From: an uncultured beta proteobacterium
GTDB lineage: Bacteria > Pseudomonadota > Gammaproteobacteria > Burkholderiales > Burkholderiaceae
DNA: 64,000 nucleotides
NCBI GenBank assembly: GCA_903900805.1
Contig: CAIUOP010000055.1
Coordinates: 43,026 to 107,025, forward strand
Direction: 5' to 3'
The translations under genes were made by a program, and so were the position numbers. The notes under the pieces were generated by a model. That model was not told the origin of the DNA, ran no database searches, and saw nothing but the letters and a program-made list of their open reading frames with translations. This document shows positions 1-10,122 of the stretch, piece after piece. Each line of letters opens with the position of its first letter. The first letter of the stretch is position 1.

Positions 1-431
1 TCAAAATCAATTACGTTCCTTTCAAAGGTACCGGTGATTTAATTACTGCCTTGATTGGGATGCACGTAGATGGCGCCATGGGATACCTGCCATTAGCGAT
101 TCAGCAAAAAGGTAAGGTACGTACGCTGGCCATTGCTACTGAGAAACGTAACCCTGCCCTCCCAGACGTGCCAACCTTTAAAGAATTAGGCCTGAACTGG
201 GTAGACGGCGCGTATCGTGGTGTTGCTGTACCTAAAGCTACGCCGCTGGTACTACAGCAAAAGCTGTCTGACTACTTTGCCAAACTCAACGCTGACCCTG
301 AAACTAAAAAGAAACTAGAAGACTCCGGATTTGTGATTGTGGATGTTCCTTTGGCAAAAATGCCAGCCTTTATGAAAGAGAAAATTCCTCAAGCCATGGA
401 AGATGCAAAGAATGCAGGGATGATTAAGTAA
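1..431 (+). CDS. Bug/TctC-family solute-binding protein, 3' end (partial)
   Basis: This is the C-terminal part of a periplasmic receptor of the tripartite tricarboxylate transporter (Bug/TctC) type; the gene starts before the window. The reading frame is open from base 3. It shows the usual 'YVPFKGTGD' stretch followed by a lobe with 'IATEKRNPALPDVPTF', which matches the family's conserved 'R....PDVPTf.E.G' segment. The family binds small carboxylic acids and hands them to TctAB-type membrane subunits, but no such subunits are visible here. Many betaproteobacterial Bug genes are orphans. The ligand cannot be predicted from sequence. The gene ends at TAA and is followed at once by a hairpin terminator. 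Confidence 0.88.
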   Translation, partial: KINYVPFKGTGDLITALIGMHVDGAMGYLPLAIQQKGKVRTLAIATEKRNPALPDVPTFKELGLNWVDGAYRGVAVPKATPLVLQQKLSDYFAKLNADPETKKKLEDSGFVIVDVPLAKMPAFMKEKIPQAMEDAKNAGMIK

Positions 432-461
432 GGCTTTCTGAACTGTTCTTTTGCTTCAAAT

Positions 462-490
462 AAAAAACCACCGGTCTCGGTGGTTTTTTA
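462..490. terminator. Bidirectional Rho-independent terminator
   Basis: The arms aaaaaccaccg and cggtggttttt form a near-perfect stem with a 4-nt loop. It is flanked by an A-run on the left and a T-run on the right, so it can stop transcription both from the Bug gene (plus) and from the convergent TPR gene (minus). Confidence 0.85.
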
Positions 491-522
491 TTGGGTATGC
501 CAGAACAACGAGAAGTTTTATG

Positions 523-1335
523 CTAAACGTCACTCATAAAATCGCCGCCGCCATCATCCCAAGAGCTCGCACCACCATCATCCCAAGAACCTGCATCCCG
601 TACACCAAAATTAGGATCTGTAGATGCGGGTCCGCCGACTTGATTCATATTGGGATTCGCATTTGGATGATTATTATCGTGACCACCCATGAGATTACTC
701 GCCAATGCTTGGCCAGCATACATACCAGCACCTAAAGCCGCACCAGTTGCAAGACTGCCCATTAAGCCACCACCCATACCGCCGGCTGCTGGTGCTCCAG
801 GGTAGCCGGGACCGCCAGGGTAAGCAGTAGGACCGCCTGGAGTACCAGGGTAACCAGCGCCTGGTGCGTTATAGACTTGCACCGCCTCAGCCTTACGACG
901 TCTCATCACAATAATGATGCCTACTACCAAGATAGCGATCAAACCCCAGAAGATAGGATTACTAAAGATTGATGATGTGCTCGCAACAGAATTGCCTGAA
1001 CTATTGGCGAGTTGTACCTGAAGTTTTTGCACAGATTCTGGTTGAGCAAAAGGCAAACCTGGTGCAAGATTTTGTGCCGTCACGAAATGATTGCGCGCTA
1101 CATCTAACTTACCCTCTTTGAGGTAAAGCTCAGCCGCAACATAGTGCGCCTTTGCACTGTTAGGATGATTTTGCAGAACTTCTTTCATCATGATATCAGC
1201 CTTAGCCAACTGCCCAGATTGCACAGCTTTATATACCTCTGGCAAAGTTGCTTCAGCAAATGCTGCATTGCTAGTAAGCAGTAATGCCGCAGCGAATACA
1301 CCAACTAATAGATTAAGTACTTTACGAATGTTCAT
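523..1335 (-). CDS. TPR-containing membrane protein with Gly/Pro-rich tail
   Basis: 270 residues; function unknown. Residues 1-27 form a signal peptide or N-terminal anchor ending in AFA. Residues about 30-95 read as two tetratricopeptide-like helix pairs ('LYLKEGKLDVARNHFVTA'). A membrane helix at about 128-145 is followed by RRRK, which suggests that the TPR part faces the periplasm and the remainder the cytoplasm. The rest is Gly/Pro/Tyr-rich (repeated YPG-type units) and ends in Asp/Trp/Gly repeats ('SWDDGG' twice). A good AAGGAG ribosome site precedes the ATG by 6 nt. Neighbours are unrelated, so it is probably monocistronic. A scaffolding or envelope role is only inferred from the TPRs. 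Confidence 0.7.
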   Translation of the reverse strand: MNIRKVLNLLVGVFAAALLLTSNAAFAEATLPEVYKAVQSGQLAKADIMMKEVLQNHPNSAKAHYVAAELYLKEGKLDVARNHFVTAQNLAPGLPFAQPESVQKLQVQLANSSGNSVASTSSIFSNPIFWGLIAILVVGIIIVMRRRKAEAVQVYNAPGAGYPGTPGGPTAYPGGPGYPGAPAAGGMGGGLMGSLATGAALGAGMYAGQALASNLMGGHDNNHPNANPNMNQVGGPASTDPNFGVRDAGSWDDGGASSWDDGGGDFMSDV

Positions 1336-1447
1336 CAGAACTCCTTGTAGGATATTTCACTGCGATTTTTGATTATCGCTAGTTTAGGTATTTTTGCTAT
1401 TCCCTAACTATATTGGGGCTTTTAGGGGGAATTCAAGAGCTAACAGC

Positions 1448-4400
1448 CTAGCCAATTTGATGCATCTTACCTTCTGATGAGATCAAATATGCCTTATTGG
1501 GTTTGTCTTTACGAATACGTGTGAGCTCAGTCTGATAGCCCTGCAACTGCTTGCGGTATTTTTCATATTTCTCGCTACCCAGCTCTGGGATGGTGAGCTT
1601 GTAATCAATGATGGCCAGATGGTCATCTAACTCGACTAAGCGATCCATGCGGTAACTCTTGCCTTCTTCGCTAGTAATATCGAGCTCATTCCAAGCTTGG
1701 ATCCATTGCCCTGAAGTGAGGTAGCGCTTCAATTCTGGCGCTTCTAATACTGCTTTGGTTCGGACAATCAGTTTTTGAGCATGCGCTTGATCTACGCCTA
1801 GCCAATTCATCACCTCTTGCTCACTTGGCATGGGGGGTTTGGCTGGGTTGTTTGAGTCTGCAGTCAAGAACTCAAGAAGCTTGTGAAAGTTCGTACCTTC
1901 TTCCAAGATTTCTGGATCGGGCTCTTCTTTTGCCTGCTCTAAGGACTTTGCTGCAAGCTCCTTGGCTAGCGCTCCACTCTCAATTTTCAAAATTGAGTCT
2001 TGGTAACCTGTCTTTGCTTGATCCCATGCAATCTCAAAGTGATCGATCGTAAATGGCATGCTGCCTAACTCTACCTTGATCCCATCCTGTTTTTGGGGGG
2101 CATCCTCAAGACCAAGAGTATGGATATCTAAAATTGCTATCCCTGCAGCTTGGGCCCTGCCATACCAAGAGCGCTCATTAATTCCTGTTTTTGTTCTGCT
2201 TTGAACACCGCTAAGCCATAAGCCCTGCTTAGCTCTGGTCATTGCAACGTAGAGTAAGTTCCAATTTTCATTCTGACTGACTTCATTTTCTTTTTTGAAA
2301 ATAGCTCCACGCTCACCAGTCAGTGTCTTAGCAGTGTACAAAGAAAGATGACTTGGGCTAGCAAGTTCTGGAGACCAATCTAGCAGAACGCCTCGGTGTG
2401 GCGCCCGCCATTCAGTGTTATTGGCATCGAGCATGATGACAAACGGTGACTCTAATCCTTTGGCCCCATGAATCGTCATTAAGCGTACGCGCTTATGCCG
2501 ATCTTCCTCTGACATCTCGGCCTGCTCATCTACCTCACCAATATCTTCGTTACCATCAGCTTGCGCCTCTACATCACCCTCATCCGGCGTTTCATCATCA
2601 TCTCCACGACGCATCGCATTCATATCATCAATGAAACGGCTCAGACTTGGATAGCGCCCACCATCTTGATTTAAGGCGAGCTCTAAAAAGGCATCTAAAT
2701 TTGCCAAGACTTGCGCACGTGCAAGGTTTTGAGCAGCGATGGCATAACTCACCCGCAAATTACTCTCGTGATAAATCAAATCTAGTAAGTCATGGACTGG
2801 CAGCGCCTCACCTAAAACACGCCAATGCTCTAAATACCTTGCTGCCCTCTGAATCTGTCGGTCTTGACTGGCTTGTAAGGCGTCCCACCAAGAGTGATAA
2901 CCCTCATTACCAGCAATACTCATACCGAGCGCTTGCATCTGCGCTTCAGCAAAACCAAAGATCGGACTGCGTAGCACCTGAGCCAAGGGTAAATCATGTC
3001 TTGGAGAAACTAAGACTGTCAGTAAGGCAATCAGATCATCAATCTCTAATGTATTGAGAAGACCACCTAAGCGTGAGCTGTCATAAGCTAGACCTGCTTC
3101 TCGTAAAGCTCTCTCAAATTGCGGTAAATATTGACGGCGTTTGACCAATAAAATGAAATCACTTGCTCTCGCAGGACGCCAATACTCCTTACCATCTTTT
3201 TTATCCATCACTTGACGTGTTGCAATCACATGATGAATCAAGCGACTAACTTGCCCGCCCTCTTCATAGCGCTGTTGCACATCAATCGTTTGGCTTGCAT
3301 CTTTGATTGCATTATCAAAGGCGGTTCCCGTTCGCTCTGGTTGCACCTTCTCAATCCGCTCAATGAGCGGCAGCAATTGCGCTTCACCCTCTGCCGCATA
3401 ACCCTCTACTGGAAGGCCTTCTAACGTGGGCTTCCAGGCTGTTGTTTGCTTGGTGTATTGATAACCCTCAGGCAAAGTGCTCGCTAAGAACACATCATTC
3501 ACCGCATTGTTAATAGCAGGCGCATTTCGTCGTGTCTTGTTTTGCGACAAAGGCTCAGCATTTAACTTATTCACTAGAAAATTCCTGGCACTATCAAATA
3601 GTCTTGGGTCAGCGCGTCGAAAACGATAAATCGATTGTTTTGGGTCACCTACAATAAAAACGCTTGGCATAGAACCATCATCACCATAGCCATCTAACCA
3701 GGAGCGTAATATCTGCCATTGCAATGGATTGGTATCTTGAAACTCGTCAATCAGAATATGTTTGTACTTAGCATCTAAACGGGCCTGTAAGTAGGCCGCA
3801 TTGGCTGAGCTTGTCATTAATTGACTCACGCCGATTTCTAAATCATCGAAGTCGCGTACCCGCATAGACTCTTTAGCTTTTTCCATATGACTTAGCATCG
3901 CTTGGCTCATGGCAAACCAAGTCATATTGAGTTCATGCATGAGATGCTCGCCTTGCCAGGCAAACAGGGCTTCATAGGCTTGCACCCAATCATTACGAAT
4001 GGCAGTAATTTGCGCAGGATCGCCGCCCGTTTTATTAAGATACTTGAGTATCGGAGCAGAAGTTTTTTCAATATCAGCCAATGGTGTTCGGGTTTGCGTC
4101 AAAAAATACGTTTCAAACCTATCAGCTATATCCATAATGGATCTACCGGCAGCATGATGCGCCATCACCTCCTCAAGATAAGGAGCTTTGCTAATTTGAG
4201 TTGGCGTGCCATTACTAAAGCACTTATAGAGTGCTGCTAGATTTTCTTTAGTTTCGGGGCGCTCCCAAAAAATTTGCAGTGGGTTTTGTTGGTTTAAGTA
4301 TGGCAAAACCTGATCTAAATATTGAATTGCTTCGATGCCTTTTGTCTTACAAGCCTCTTGGAAAAATGTCCATGCACCTCTTTGCTTAAAGAGACTGTAA

Positions 4401-4969
4401 TTACCCATCAAGAACTTTTGAGTTTCACTCGCACCAAACTCTGCTAACAGTACGTCATAATGTTTTTTGAGATTCTCAGACAAATCGCCCCACCAGTCTT
4501 GCATACACTCTTCTTGCAGGCGCTTAGCATCTTCTCGAAGATTAAAGCCTGGCTGGACCTCTGCAGATACAGGTGCTGCGCCCAGCAAGCGTCCAAACCA
4601 ACCGTGGAAGGTATCAATGACGATGGCCTGTGGACTTGATAAGACTTTGATATACAGAGCTCGCGCTTGGGGTAGCAAGCTCTTGGCCTCATCTTTTGTC
4701 AAACCTCTGATATGCAACTCATGTATGAGCGTATCGTCATCAGCAGTAGAAAATTCTTCTAGCAAGCCATAAAGACGATCGCGCATTTCTTGTGCAGCTT
4801 TACGCGTAAAAGTAAGGGCTAAGATTTCTTGTGGTTTTGTACCGGCTAACAATAGTCTAATCATGCGAGCTACTAATAACCAAGTCTTACCACTGCCTGC
4901 GCAAGCAGAAACAATTACCGACCTTTCAGGATTGCAGGCTAAAGGGTAATCGAACTCTTCGCTCACCAC
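1448..4969 (-). CDS. addA: Double-strand-break repair helicase-nuclease subunit AddA
   Basis: 1173-residue UvrD/RecB-type (SF1A) helicase with a C-terminal RecB-family nuclease. Walker A 'AGSGKT' is at 24-29. Further motifs are 'ALTFTRKAA', 'LIDEFQDTNP' (motif II), 'GDPKQSIYRFR' (motif III), 'MTIHGAKGLE' (motif V) and 'YVAMTRAK' (motif VI). The nuclease core is D1122-Y-K1124 with the following Q-x3-Y helix. In AddAB this subunit provides the motor and one of two nuclease sites that resect broken ends for RecA. The start is GTG at 4969, overlapping the end of addB by 7 bp, so translational coupling is likely. A large insertion around 790-830 is Asp/Glu-rich. A RecB identity is less likely because no recC/recD is present and the partner is AddB-like. 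Confidence 0.9.
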   Translation of the reverse strand: MVSEEFDYPLACNPERSVIVSACAGSGKTWLLVARMIRLLLAGTKPQEILALTFTRKAAQEMRDRLYGLLEEFSTADDDTLIHELHIRGLTKDEAKSLLPQARALYIKVLSSPQAIVIDTFHGWFGRLLGAAPVSAEVQPGFNLREDAKRLQEECMQDWWGDLSENLKKHYDVLLAEFGASETQKFLMGNYSLFKQRGAWTFFQEACKTKGIEAIQYLDQVLPYLNQQNPLQIFWERPETKENLAALYKCFSNGTPTQISKAPYLEEVMAHHAAGRSIMDIADRFETYFLTQTRTPLADIEKTSAPILKYLNKTGGDPAQITAIRNDWVQAYEALFAWQGEHLMHELNMTWFAMSQAMLSHMEKAKESMRVRDFDDLEIGVSQLMTSSANAAYLQARLDAKYKHILIDEFQDTNPLQWQILRSWLDGYGDDGSMPSVFIVGDPKQSIYRFRRADPRLFDSARNFLVNKLNAEPLSQNKTRRNAPAINNAVNDVFLASTLPEGYQYTKQTTAWKPTLEGLPVEGYAAEGEAQLLPLIERIEKVQPERTGTAFDNAIKDASQTIDVQQRYEEGGQVSRLIHHVIATRQVMDKKDGKEYWRPARASDFILLVKRRQYLPQFERALREAGLAYDSSRLGGLLNTLEIDDLIALLTVLVSPRHDLPLAQVLRSPIFGFAEAQMQALGMSIAGNEGYHSWWDALQASQDRQIQRAARYLEHWRVLGEALPVHDLLDLIYHESNLRVSYAIAAQNLARAQVLANLDAFLELALNQDGGRYPSLSRFIDDMNAMRRGDDDETPDEGDVEAQADGNEDIGEVDEQAEMSEEDRHKRVRLMTIHGAKGLESPFVIMLDANNTEWRAPHRGVLLDWSPELASPSHLSLYTAKTLTGERGAIFKKENEVSQNENWNLLYVAMTRAKQGLWLSGVQSRTKTGINERSWYGRAQAAGIAILDIHTLGLEDAPQKQDGIKVELGSMPFTIDHFEIAWDQAKTGYQDSILKIESGALAKELAAKSLEQAKEEPDPEILEEGTNFHKLLEFLTADSNNPAKPPMPSEQEVMNWLGVDQAHAQKLIVRTKAVLEAPELKRYLTSGQWIQAWNELDITSEEGKSYRMDRLVELDDHLAIIDYKLTIPELGSEKYEKYRKQLQGYQTELTRIRKDKPNKAYLISSEGKMHQIG

Positions 4970-7968
4970 ATCCCCTTTCTACAAACACCTCGAGCTTCGC
5001 AGTACTGACAGACGCTATCAGGTGCAAATGCTTGCATGGGTTTACGCGCCCATAAACTATTGAGGTCTTTCTCGATCTGCTCAGAAAATTGAGTCATCGC
5101 ATTGGGCATATCCTCTACCGTATGGGCCCGGATGTTCTTGTCCTCGCCTTTATCCAGCTCCGCTTTAAGCGAAACCCACTGTGCCTCTCCTACTGTCCGC
5201 CCTGGGAGGTGGGCCGCAATCGCATTCTCATTGGCAGCGCGGGCATAGATTAAAAGCTGTGGGTCATCCAAGATATTCTCGGAGCGATCCACAATTTTTT
5301 TCATTTTCTGATTTTTATAGTCAATTACAGCTGCTGCAGTGCTATCAGATTCATGAATATCAAATCGATCGGCGCGCCCCGCAATGCGTATATCTCTTTG
5401 TACCCCATCAGGGTCAGTCAAACTTAATGTAAAGCCAATTGTTAGCTCAGCATCGTGATAACGCCATCCTTGATTCTCTCTTTTGATCTGCCAGTCAATA
5501 AAACTCGGGATTTGTTTTTGCCAATCTCTTAATGTTCCCAAGACTCTGGCATCACCAGCAATAAGGCGTTCAAACTCTTTTTCAGAACACTTCATTAAGT
5601 GATCGATCATCCACTGACGTCGTGCCTCGTCACCTTGGTGTATTGGTGAATGCGACTTCTCTTCTTCAGTCTTGAGTGCTTGGAAAAAGGTTTTTAGCAG
5701 TGCATGTAAGGTCTGCCCCGCTAAGGATGCATCAAAGCCCTCCTCAAATTCTTTTGCCTTGCGCAATCCCAATAAGCTGCTAACGTAATAGCGATAAGGG
5801 CAATCGCGCAAAGCCTTATAAGCGCTAGGTGAAACTGTAATAGGGATGGCAAGGTTCTGATCCGGCGTACTCACTGACATCGTAATTGGCTGAGATTTAC
5901 CTTCATAAGACTCTGGCTTCGCATCAATTACTCGCCAGTCTTTTAATTGAGCCTGTAAGCGCTGAATCCAAGCCGATGGCCTCAGCGGTTCTCCACTTTT
6001 ACTTTTACTCTGCCAAAGCAAATCGACATTCTTACAAGACACTAGCAACTGGGAAAGATCTCTCGCCTGCTGGATATATTGCGCAGCAATCGTGGATGAT
6101 TTTAGATATCGATTTAGCGTATCTGAGAAAAATAGTGGTGGCTCAGAAAAAGCGGGGAGCTGTTGCTCATCACATCCCACTAAAACTATTACATCAAATT
6201 GCCGTAGTCGTGTTGAGCTTAGTGGCAAAATGCTGAGGGTTGCTAACGCTTCTTTACCAGCCTCCTCATAAGATGCTTCCTCGATGACTGTCTTTAAAAG
6301 GCTCAGCCACTCGGGTAAGCGCATTTTGACGTCTTTATAAATACCGCCGCTCAAATCGAATTCTTTTAATGCTTTTAGGAGTTGCTTGCCTGCAGCATCA
6401 TTTTCAAGTCGTTGCGCCATACCCGTTTCTTGAAGATTTTTTTGTAAGAGCACATAAGCACTGGAGCAATCTAGCATCGACTGTTGCCAGCCAGTGTGTA
6501 AGCGCCTGAGAAACTTGATGAGATCAATTAAATGTGCATTAGGTGATCCACCATTGCTTGCGGCATAACTATTGGCTCGCTCTATCGCCATCGTAAAAGT
6601 TTCCCAACCAGACTTTGCCTGGCTAGCAATCAAGATATCTTCAAGCTGAGCAATCAGACCAACACACACTTCAGGCGATTGCTTCAAGCTACTAGAAAGA
6701 TCGAAATACGGGTTTTGTAAAAACTCAAGCAAAGCACTCGCACTGGGTCCTTCCTTAGGAGCGCGGATAATTTCTAGCCAACTATTAAATGCTGCCGCAG
6801 CTCTAGTAGTAGATAGCTTCCAACCAGTTTCATCACGAATTCGTAATGCGTCACCTAAACGACTCAGTAATGCGCGTGCCCGACGTGCCGCTAAACGATC
6901 TTGCGCAACCAGGGCAATATTTTTCTTACCAGCAATCAGATGTGACTCAATCGCTTTAGTTGCAGCCCAGGCTAATTCTTCAAAACGTCTTGCTGCCAGT
7001 AAGCGCCAGTCTTCATGTCTATGAGCTTGAATATTGCTATCGATTTGAGAGTCTTCTGCGCTATTGGCAACTTGGATATGACCCTCCAAATCTAAGCCAC
7101 AAAGCGCCTCGGGCCAAAGGGCAACTGATTGCCAGTCTAGGTCTACACGAACTACCGTTGCAAATTGAGCATAATCATGCAGGTAATCGTCGATTAACTC
7201 TTGATCAATTGGCTTTGGATCAGCAGTCTGCACCCAAATGAATGGACGTACTATAGCGGGATCTTTTTCTGCATTAGCTTGGGCTAATTGCATCTGGGCA
7301 GCCATCGCTAAATGCTTGCGAATGACTGGATCCCCAATGTTTGTTAGGTAGCGCCAAAAAGTTAAGAGGACTGCAGACTCTTCGTCTACCACATTGCGTG
7401 AGAGTCCCACATAAGCTTTAGCAATGGCTTGATCTAGAACAAGCTCTACTTTTTTAAGCCAAGCTTCGGCATCCAGCGTATGGGTTTGTAGTAAGTTATT
7501 TAATTCGCCTTGTAATTGCGGAACGACCGCTTCCGATAATGAGTCACACGCATCAATGACAGCTTGCGCTAATCCCCATGCTCCCGCCTCACTCTCTGCC
7601 TTAAACCAACTCTGTAACACTTTGTGTTTACGCAAATTCACAAAGACGGAAAGCCATCTCTCTAAATCCGTTTGTTTCTTTGGAAACTTCCAGGCGCCTG
7701 GCGCTGCTTCTAACCAATCAGCAAAACTGATTACTTGCGGTAAGAAGGCGATGTTACTTGGCAGATCCTTCGGTCGATTTTGCTCTAAAGCTGCCCTCAC
7801 CCCAATCAGTGGCCCAGCAGTACTGAGGATTACTAAGGGGCGTTTTTGGGTTTGTTTCGCACAATCCCAAATACCTTTGGCCAATTCTGTCAGCGCCTGG
7901 CTATTGGGCGTAATTACCCATGCCTGCGGCTGTTTTTGCATTGAAATGGTCGGAAATGGGCGATGCAT
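4963..7968 (-). CDS. addB: AddB-type helicase-like/Fe-S nuclease subunit
   Basis: 1001 residues. The N-terminal two thirds is a degenerate helicase-like region, as in AddB. The C-terminal PD-(D/E)XK nuclease shows 'GRADRFD' (D867) and 'VIDYKN' (D883-K885). Four cysteines, C723 ('RDCPYRYY') and C987/C990/C996 at the extreme C terminus, match the 4Fe-4S staple of AddB-type nucleases. It is first in a two-gene operon with addA, and the reading frames overlap. ATG at 7968 was taken as start, but its ribosome site is weak. An in-frame ATG nine codons on (7941) is an alternative. Transcription diverges from trxA across about 120 bp. Confidence 0.88.
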   Translation of the reverse strand: MHRPFPTISMQKQPQAWVITPNSQALTELAKGIWDCAKQTQKRPLVILSTAGPLIGVRAALEQNRPKDLPSNIAFLPQVISFADWLEAAPGAWKFPKKQTDLERWLSVFVNLRKHKVLQSWFKAESEAGAWGLAQAVIDACDSLSEAVVPQLQGELNNLLQTHTLDAEAWLKKVELVLDQAIAKAYVGLSRNVVDEESAVLLTFWRYLTNIGDPVIRKHLAMAAQMQLAQANAEKDPAIVRPFIWVQTADPKPIDQELIDDYLHDYAQFATVVRVDLDWQSVALWPEALCGLDLEGHIQVANSAEDSQIDSNIQAHRHEDWRLLAARRFEELAWAATKAIESHLIAGKKNIALVAQDRLAARRARALLSRLGDALRIRDETGWKLSTTRAAAAFNSWLEIIRAPKEGPSASALLEFLQNPYFDLSSSLKQSPEVCVGLIAQLEDILIASQAKSGWETFTMAIERANSYAASNGGSPNAHLIDLIKFLRRLHTGWQQSMLDCSSAYVLLQKNLQETGMAQRLENDAAGKQLLKALKEFDLSGGIYKDVKMRLPEWLSLLKTVIEEASYEEAGKEALATLSILPLSSTRLRQFDVIVLVGCDEQQLPAFSEPPLFFSDTLNRYLKSSTIAAQYIQQARDLSQLLVSCKNVDLLWQSKSKSGEPLRPSAWIQRLQAQLKDWRVIDAKPESYEGKSQPITMSVSTPDQNLAIPITVSPSAYKALRDCPYRYYVSSLLGLRKAKEFEEGFDASLAGQTLHALLKTFFQALKTEEEKSHSPIHQGDEARRQWMIDHLMKCSEKEFERLIAGDARVLGTLRDWQKQIPSFIDWQIKRENQGWRYHDAELTIGFTLSLTDPDGVQRDIRIAGRADRFDIHESDSTAAAVIDYKNQKMKKIVDRSENILDDPQLLIYARAANENAIAAHLPGRTVGEAQWVSLKAELDKGEDKNIRAHTVEDMPNAMTQFSEQIEKDLNSLWARKPMQAFAPDSVCQYCEARGVCRKGMW

Positions 7969-8088
7969 TACAGGGGGTGTTGGGTTGGTGTTTTAGGGCT
8001 TATTTGGAAAATTAGGCAGAATGTTTGGCTTATTGCTAATATAAGCTTTGTAACGCCACAATTAAATAAGTCTAAATAAGGAATTTTC

Positions 8089-8415
8089 ATGAGTGCCGGT
8101 ATTAAATACGTAACTGACGCCTCTTTCGAACAAGACGTCCTCAAGTCAGATAAACCAGTTCTGCTCGACTTCTGGGCTGAATGGTGTGGTCCTTGCAAAA
8201 TGATTGGCCCAATCCTGGAAGAGCTTTCCGGTGAGTATGGCGACAAGTTGCAAATCGCAAAAATGAACGTGGATGAGAACCAAGGTGTTCCAGCCCAGTT
8301 TAATATTCGCGGCATTCCAACCTTGATCCTATTCAAAAATGGCACTGTAGCTGCTCAAAAAGTAGGCGCTTTGGCCAAATCCCAGTTGTCTGCCTTTATT
8401 GATAGTCATCTGTAA
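8089..8415 (+). CDS. trxA: Thioredoxin
   Basis: 108 residues, the standard length of thioredoxin 1. The redox motif W-C33-G-P-C36 and the cis-proline loop 'GIPTLILF' are intact. It reduces protein disulfides in the cytoplasm with electrons from thioredoxin reductase. The start ATG has an AAGGAA ribosome site 8 nt upstream. It is followed by its own terminator and then by rho; the trxA-rho order is common in proteobacteria. Confidence 0.97.
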   Translation: MSAGIKYVTDASFEQDVLKSDKPVLLDFWAEWCGPCKMIGPILEELSGEYGDKLQIAKMNVDENQGVPAQFNIRGIPTLILFKNGTVAAQKVGALAKSQLSAFIDSHL

Positions 8416-8425
8416 ATAGTCCCAC

Positions 8426-8458
8426 ACCACAGGGTCACTAGCTTAGCCTGTGGTTTTT
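8426..8458 (+). terminator. Rho-independent terminator after trxA
   Basis: The inverted repeat accacagg / cctgtggt has a 13-nt loop and is followed by TTTTT. It separates trxA transcription from the rho leader. Confidence 0.75.
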
Positions 8459-8693
8459 ACCTGCTTACCCTACTTGCCAGACCCGTTTTTTAGTGTAGTA
8501 TTGCGTTTAACAGTAGTTCAGCGCCTCGCACTTAACAAAGCAAAGCGCTCATTTCCAGCAATTACCTCCCCCATCTTTTAAGTAAATCTCCCAAATTCTG
8601 TTTTTCCACATCTGCTTGATTTCTATCAGCGCAGCGATACCCCAAAACCAATTGATCTAATCCCTTTTTTCTTTATCAACACCAGAGAACCAC
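8459..8693 (+). promoter_or_regulatory. Long C-rich, G-poor leader upstream of rho
   Basis: About 235 bp between the trxA terminator and the rho start codon without a credible ORF. By eye the stretch from about 8560 to 8690 is rich in C and poor in G, with runs such as cctccccc and atacccc. This is the composition of rut-like Rho-loading RNA. Rho of E. coli is known to attenuate its own leader, so autoregulation is a reasonable inference. No hairpin decides it. Confidence 0.4.
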
Positions 8694-9956
8694 ATGCAAT
8701 TAACTGAACTCAAAGTCCTCCACGTATCCGCTCTGCTCGAAATGGCAGCTAGCTTGGAGATTGAAAATACCCAACGGATGCGCAAACAAGAATTGATGTT
8801 CGCCATTTTGAAGAAACGCGCTAAGGCCGGTGAAATGGTTTTTGGTGACGGTACTTTAGAGGTATTACCAGATGGCTTTGGTTTCTTACGTTCTCCTGAA
8901 GCCTCTTACATGGCTTCTCCTGACGATATTTATATCTCCCCTGCACAGATTCGCCGCTTTAATCTACACACTGGTGACAGCGTTGAAGGTGAAGTGCGGA
9001 CGCCGAAAGATGGTGAGCGTTACTTTGCATTAGTTAAAGTCGACAAGATTAACGGTTTGGCTCCAGAAGCCCTCAAGAACCGCATCATGTTTGAGAACCT
9101 AACCCCACTGCACCCAAATCGTACAGTTCTGTTAGAGCGCGATATCAAGGCAGAAGAAAACCTTACAGGTCGCATCATCGATATGATCTCTCCGATCGGC
9201 TTTGGCCAACGGGGCTTGATTGTGTCCTCGCCTAAATCTGGTAAGACGGTGATGATGCAGCACATTGCTCACGCAATCGCGGCTAATCACCCTGATGCCA
9301 TCTTGATTGTTCTCTTAGTTGATGAGCGCCCCGAGGAAGTTACCGAGATGCAGCGCTCCGTTCGCGGTGAAGTCGTTGCCTCTACTTTCGATGAGCCAGC
9401 AGTACGTCACGTTCAGGTTGCCGAGATGGTGATTGAGAAAGCAAAACGTTTAGTTGAGATGGGTAAAGATGTCATCATCTTGCTTGACTCCATTACCCGT
9501 TTAGCTCGTGCATATAACACTGTCATTCCTTCATCCGGAAAAGTACTGTCTGGTGGCGTAGATGCCAATGCCTTGCAACGTCCAAAGCGCTTCTTCGGTG
9601 CAGCCCGTAACATTGAAGAAGGTGGTTCATTAACCATCATCGCCACTGCCCTGATTGAAACTGGTAGCCGTATGGATGACCTCATTTATGAAGAGTTCAA
9701 AGGCACTGGCAATATGGAGGTTCACCTTGAGCGTCGCTTGGCTGAGCGTCGCGTTTACCCATCGATTAACCTCAATAAGTCTGGTACCCGCCGTGAGGAA
9801 TTACTGGTCAAGGCAGAAAATCTCCAGAAAATCTGGGTATTGCGTAAATTGCTGGCCGATATGGATGATATTGAAGCGATGAACTTCATCGTAGACAAGC
9901 TCAAATCGACTAAAAACAACGGTGAATTCTTCGACCTGATGCGTCGCGGAGGCTAA
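8694..9956 (+). CDS. rho: Transcription termination factor Rho
   Basis: 420 residues, the normal length (E. coli 419). It has an N-terminal helical domain, a cold-shock-like RNA-binding domain with RNP-1 'GFGFLR' at 61-66, Walker A 'SPKSGKT' at 179-185 (K184), Walker B '[10 protein letters not shown]', and the Q/R-loop region '[21 protein letters not shown]'-type segment. The hexameric RNA-DNA translocase ends transcription of untranslated RNA. The ribosome site is weak (AGAG), in keeping with a regulated leader. rpmE2 follows 166 bp downstream. Confidence 0.97.
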   Translation: MQLTELKVLHVSALLEMAASLEIENTQRMRKQELMFAILKKRAKAGEMVFGDGTLEVLPDGFGFLRSPEASYMASPDDIYISPAQIRRFNLHTGDSVEGEVRTPKDGERYFALVKVDKINGLAPEALKNRIMFENLTPLHPNRTVLLERDIKAEENLTGRIIDMISPIGFGQRGLIVSSPKSGKTVMMQHIAHAIAANHPDAILIVLLVDERPEEVTEMQRSVRGEVVASTFDEPAVRHVQVAEMVIEKAKRLVEMGKDVIILLDSITRLARAYNTVIPSSGKVLSGGVDANALQRPKRFFGAARNIEEGGSLTIIATALIETGSRMDDLIYEEFKGTGNMEVHLERRLAERRVYPSINLNKSGTRREELLVKAENLQKIWVLRKLLADMDDIEAMNFIVDKLKSTKNNGEFFDLMRRGG

Positions 9957-10122
9957 TTTAGGGGTTCAGAGTGCTATTTAGGCCCTTTTGAGACCCCAAA
10001 AGTGCGCTTTGTTGTTGATTTCATGGCATAATTTCGCCTTTGCTGCACCATTAATTGCTTTTAACTTGGGAAAGTATTTAGGTTCTTTTAACTTAAACGG
10101 CTACCCGCTCATAGGACTCAAA

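Noticed and set aside
2446..4772. Several plus-strand open frames of 60-136 codons inside addA
   Set aside because: They lie antisense to an intact, motif-complete gene and have no family features or ribosome sites.
7968..8345. Minus-strand 125-codon frame over trxA
   Set aside because: Antisense to thioredoxin; abuts addB without a separate start signal.
9988..10122. N-terminal extension of the L31 frame
   Set aside because: Adds 45 residues unlike L31, and the ATG at 10123 has a proper ribosome site.
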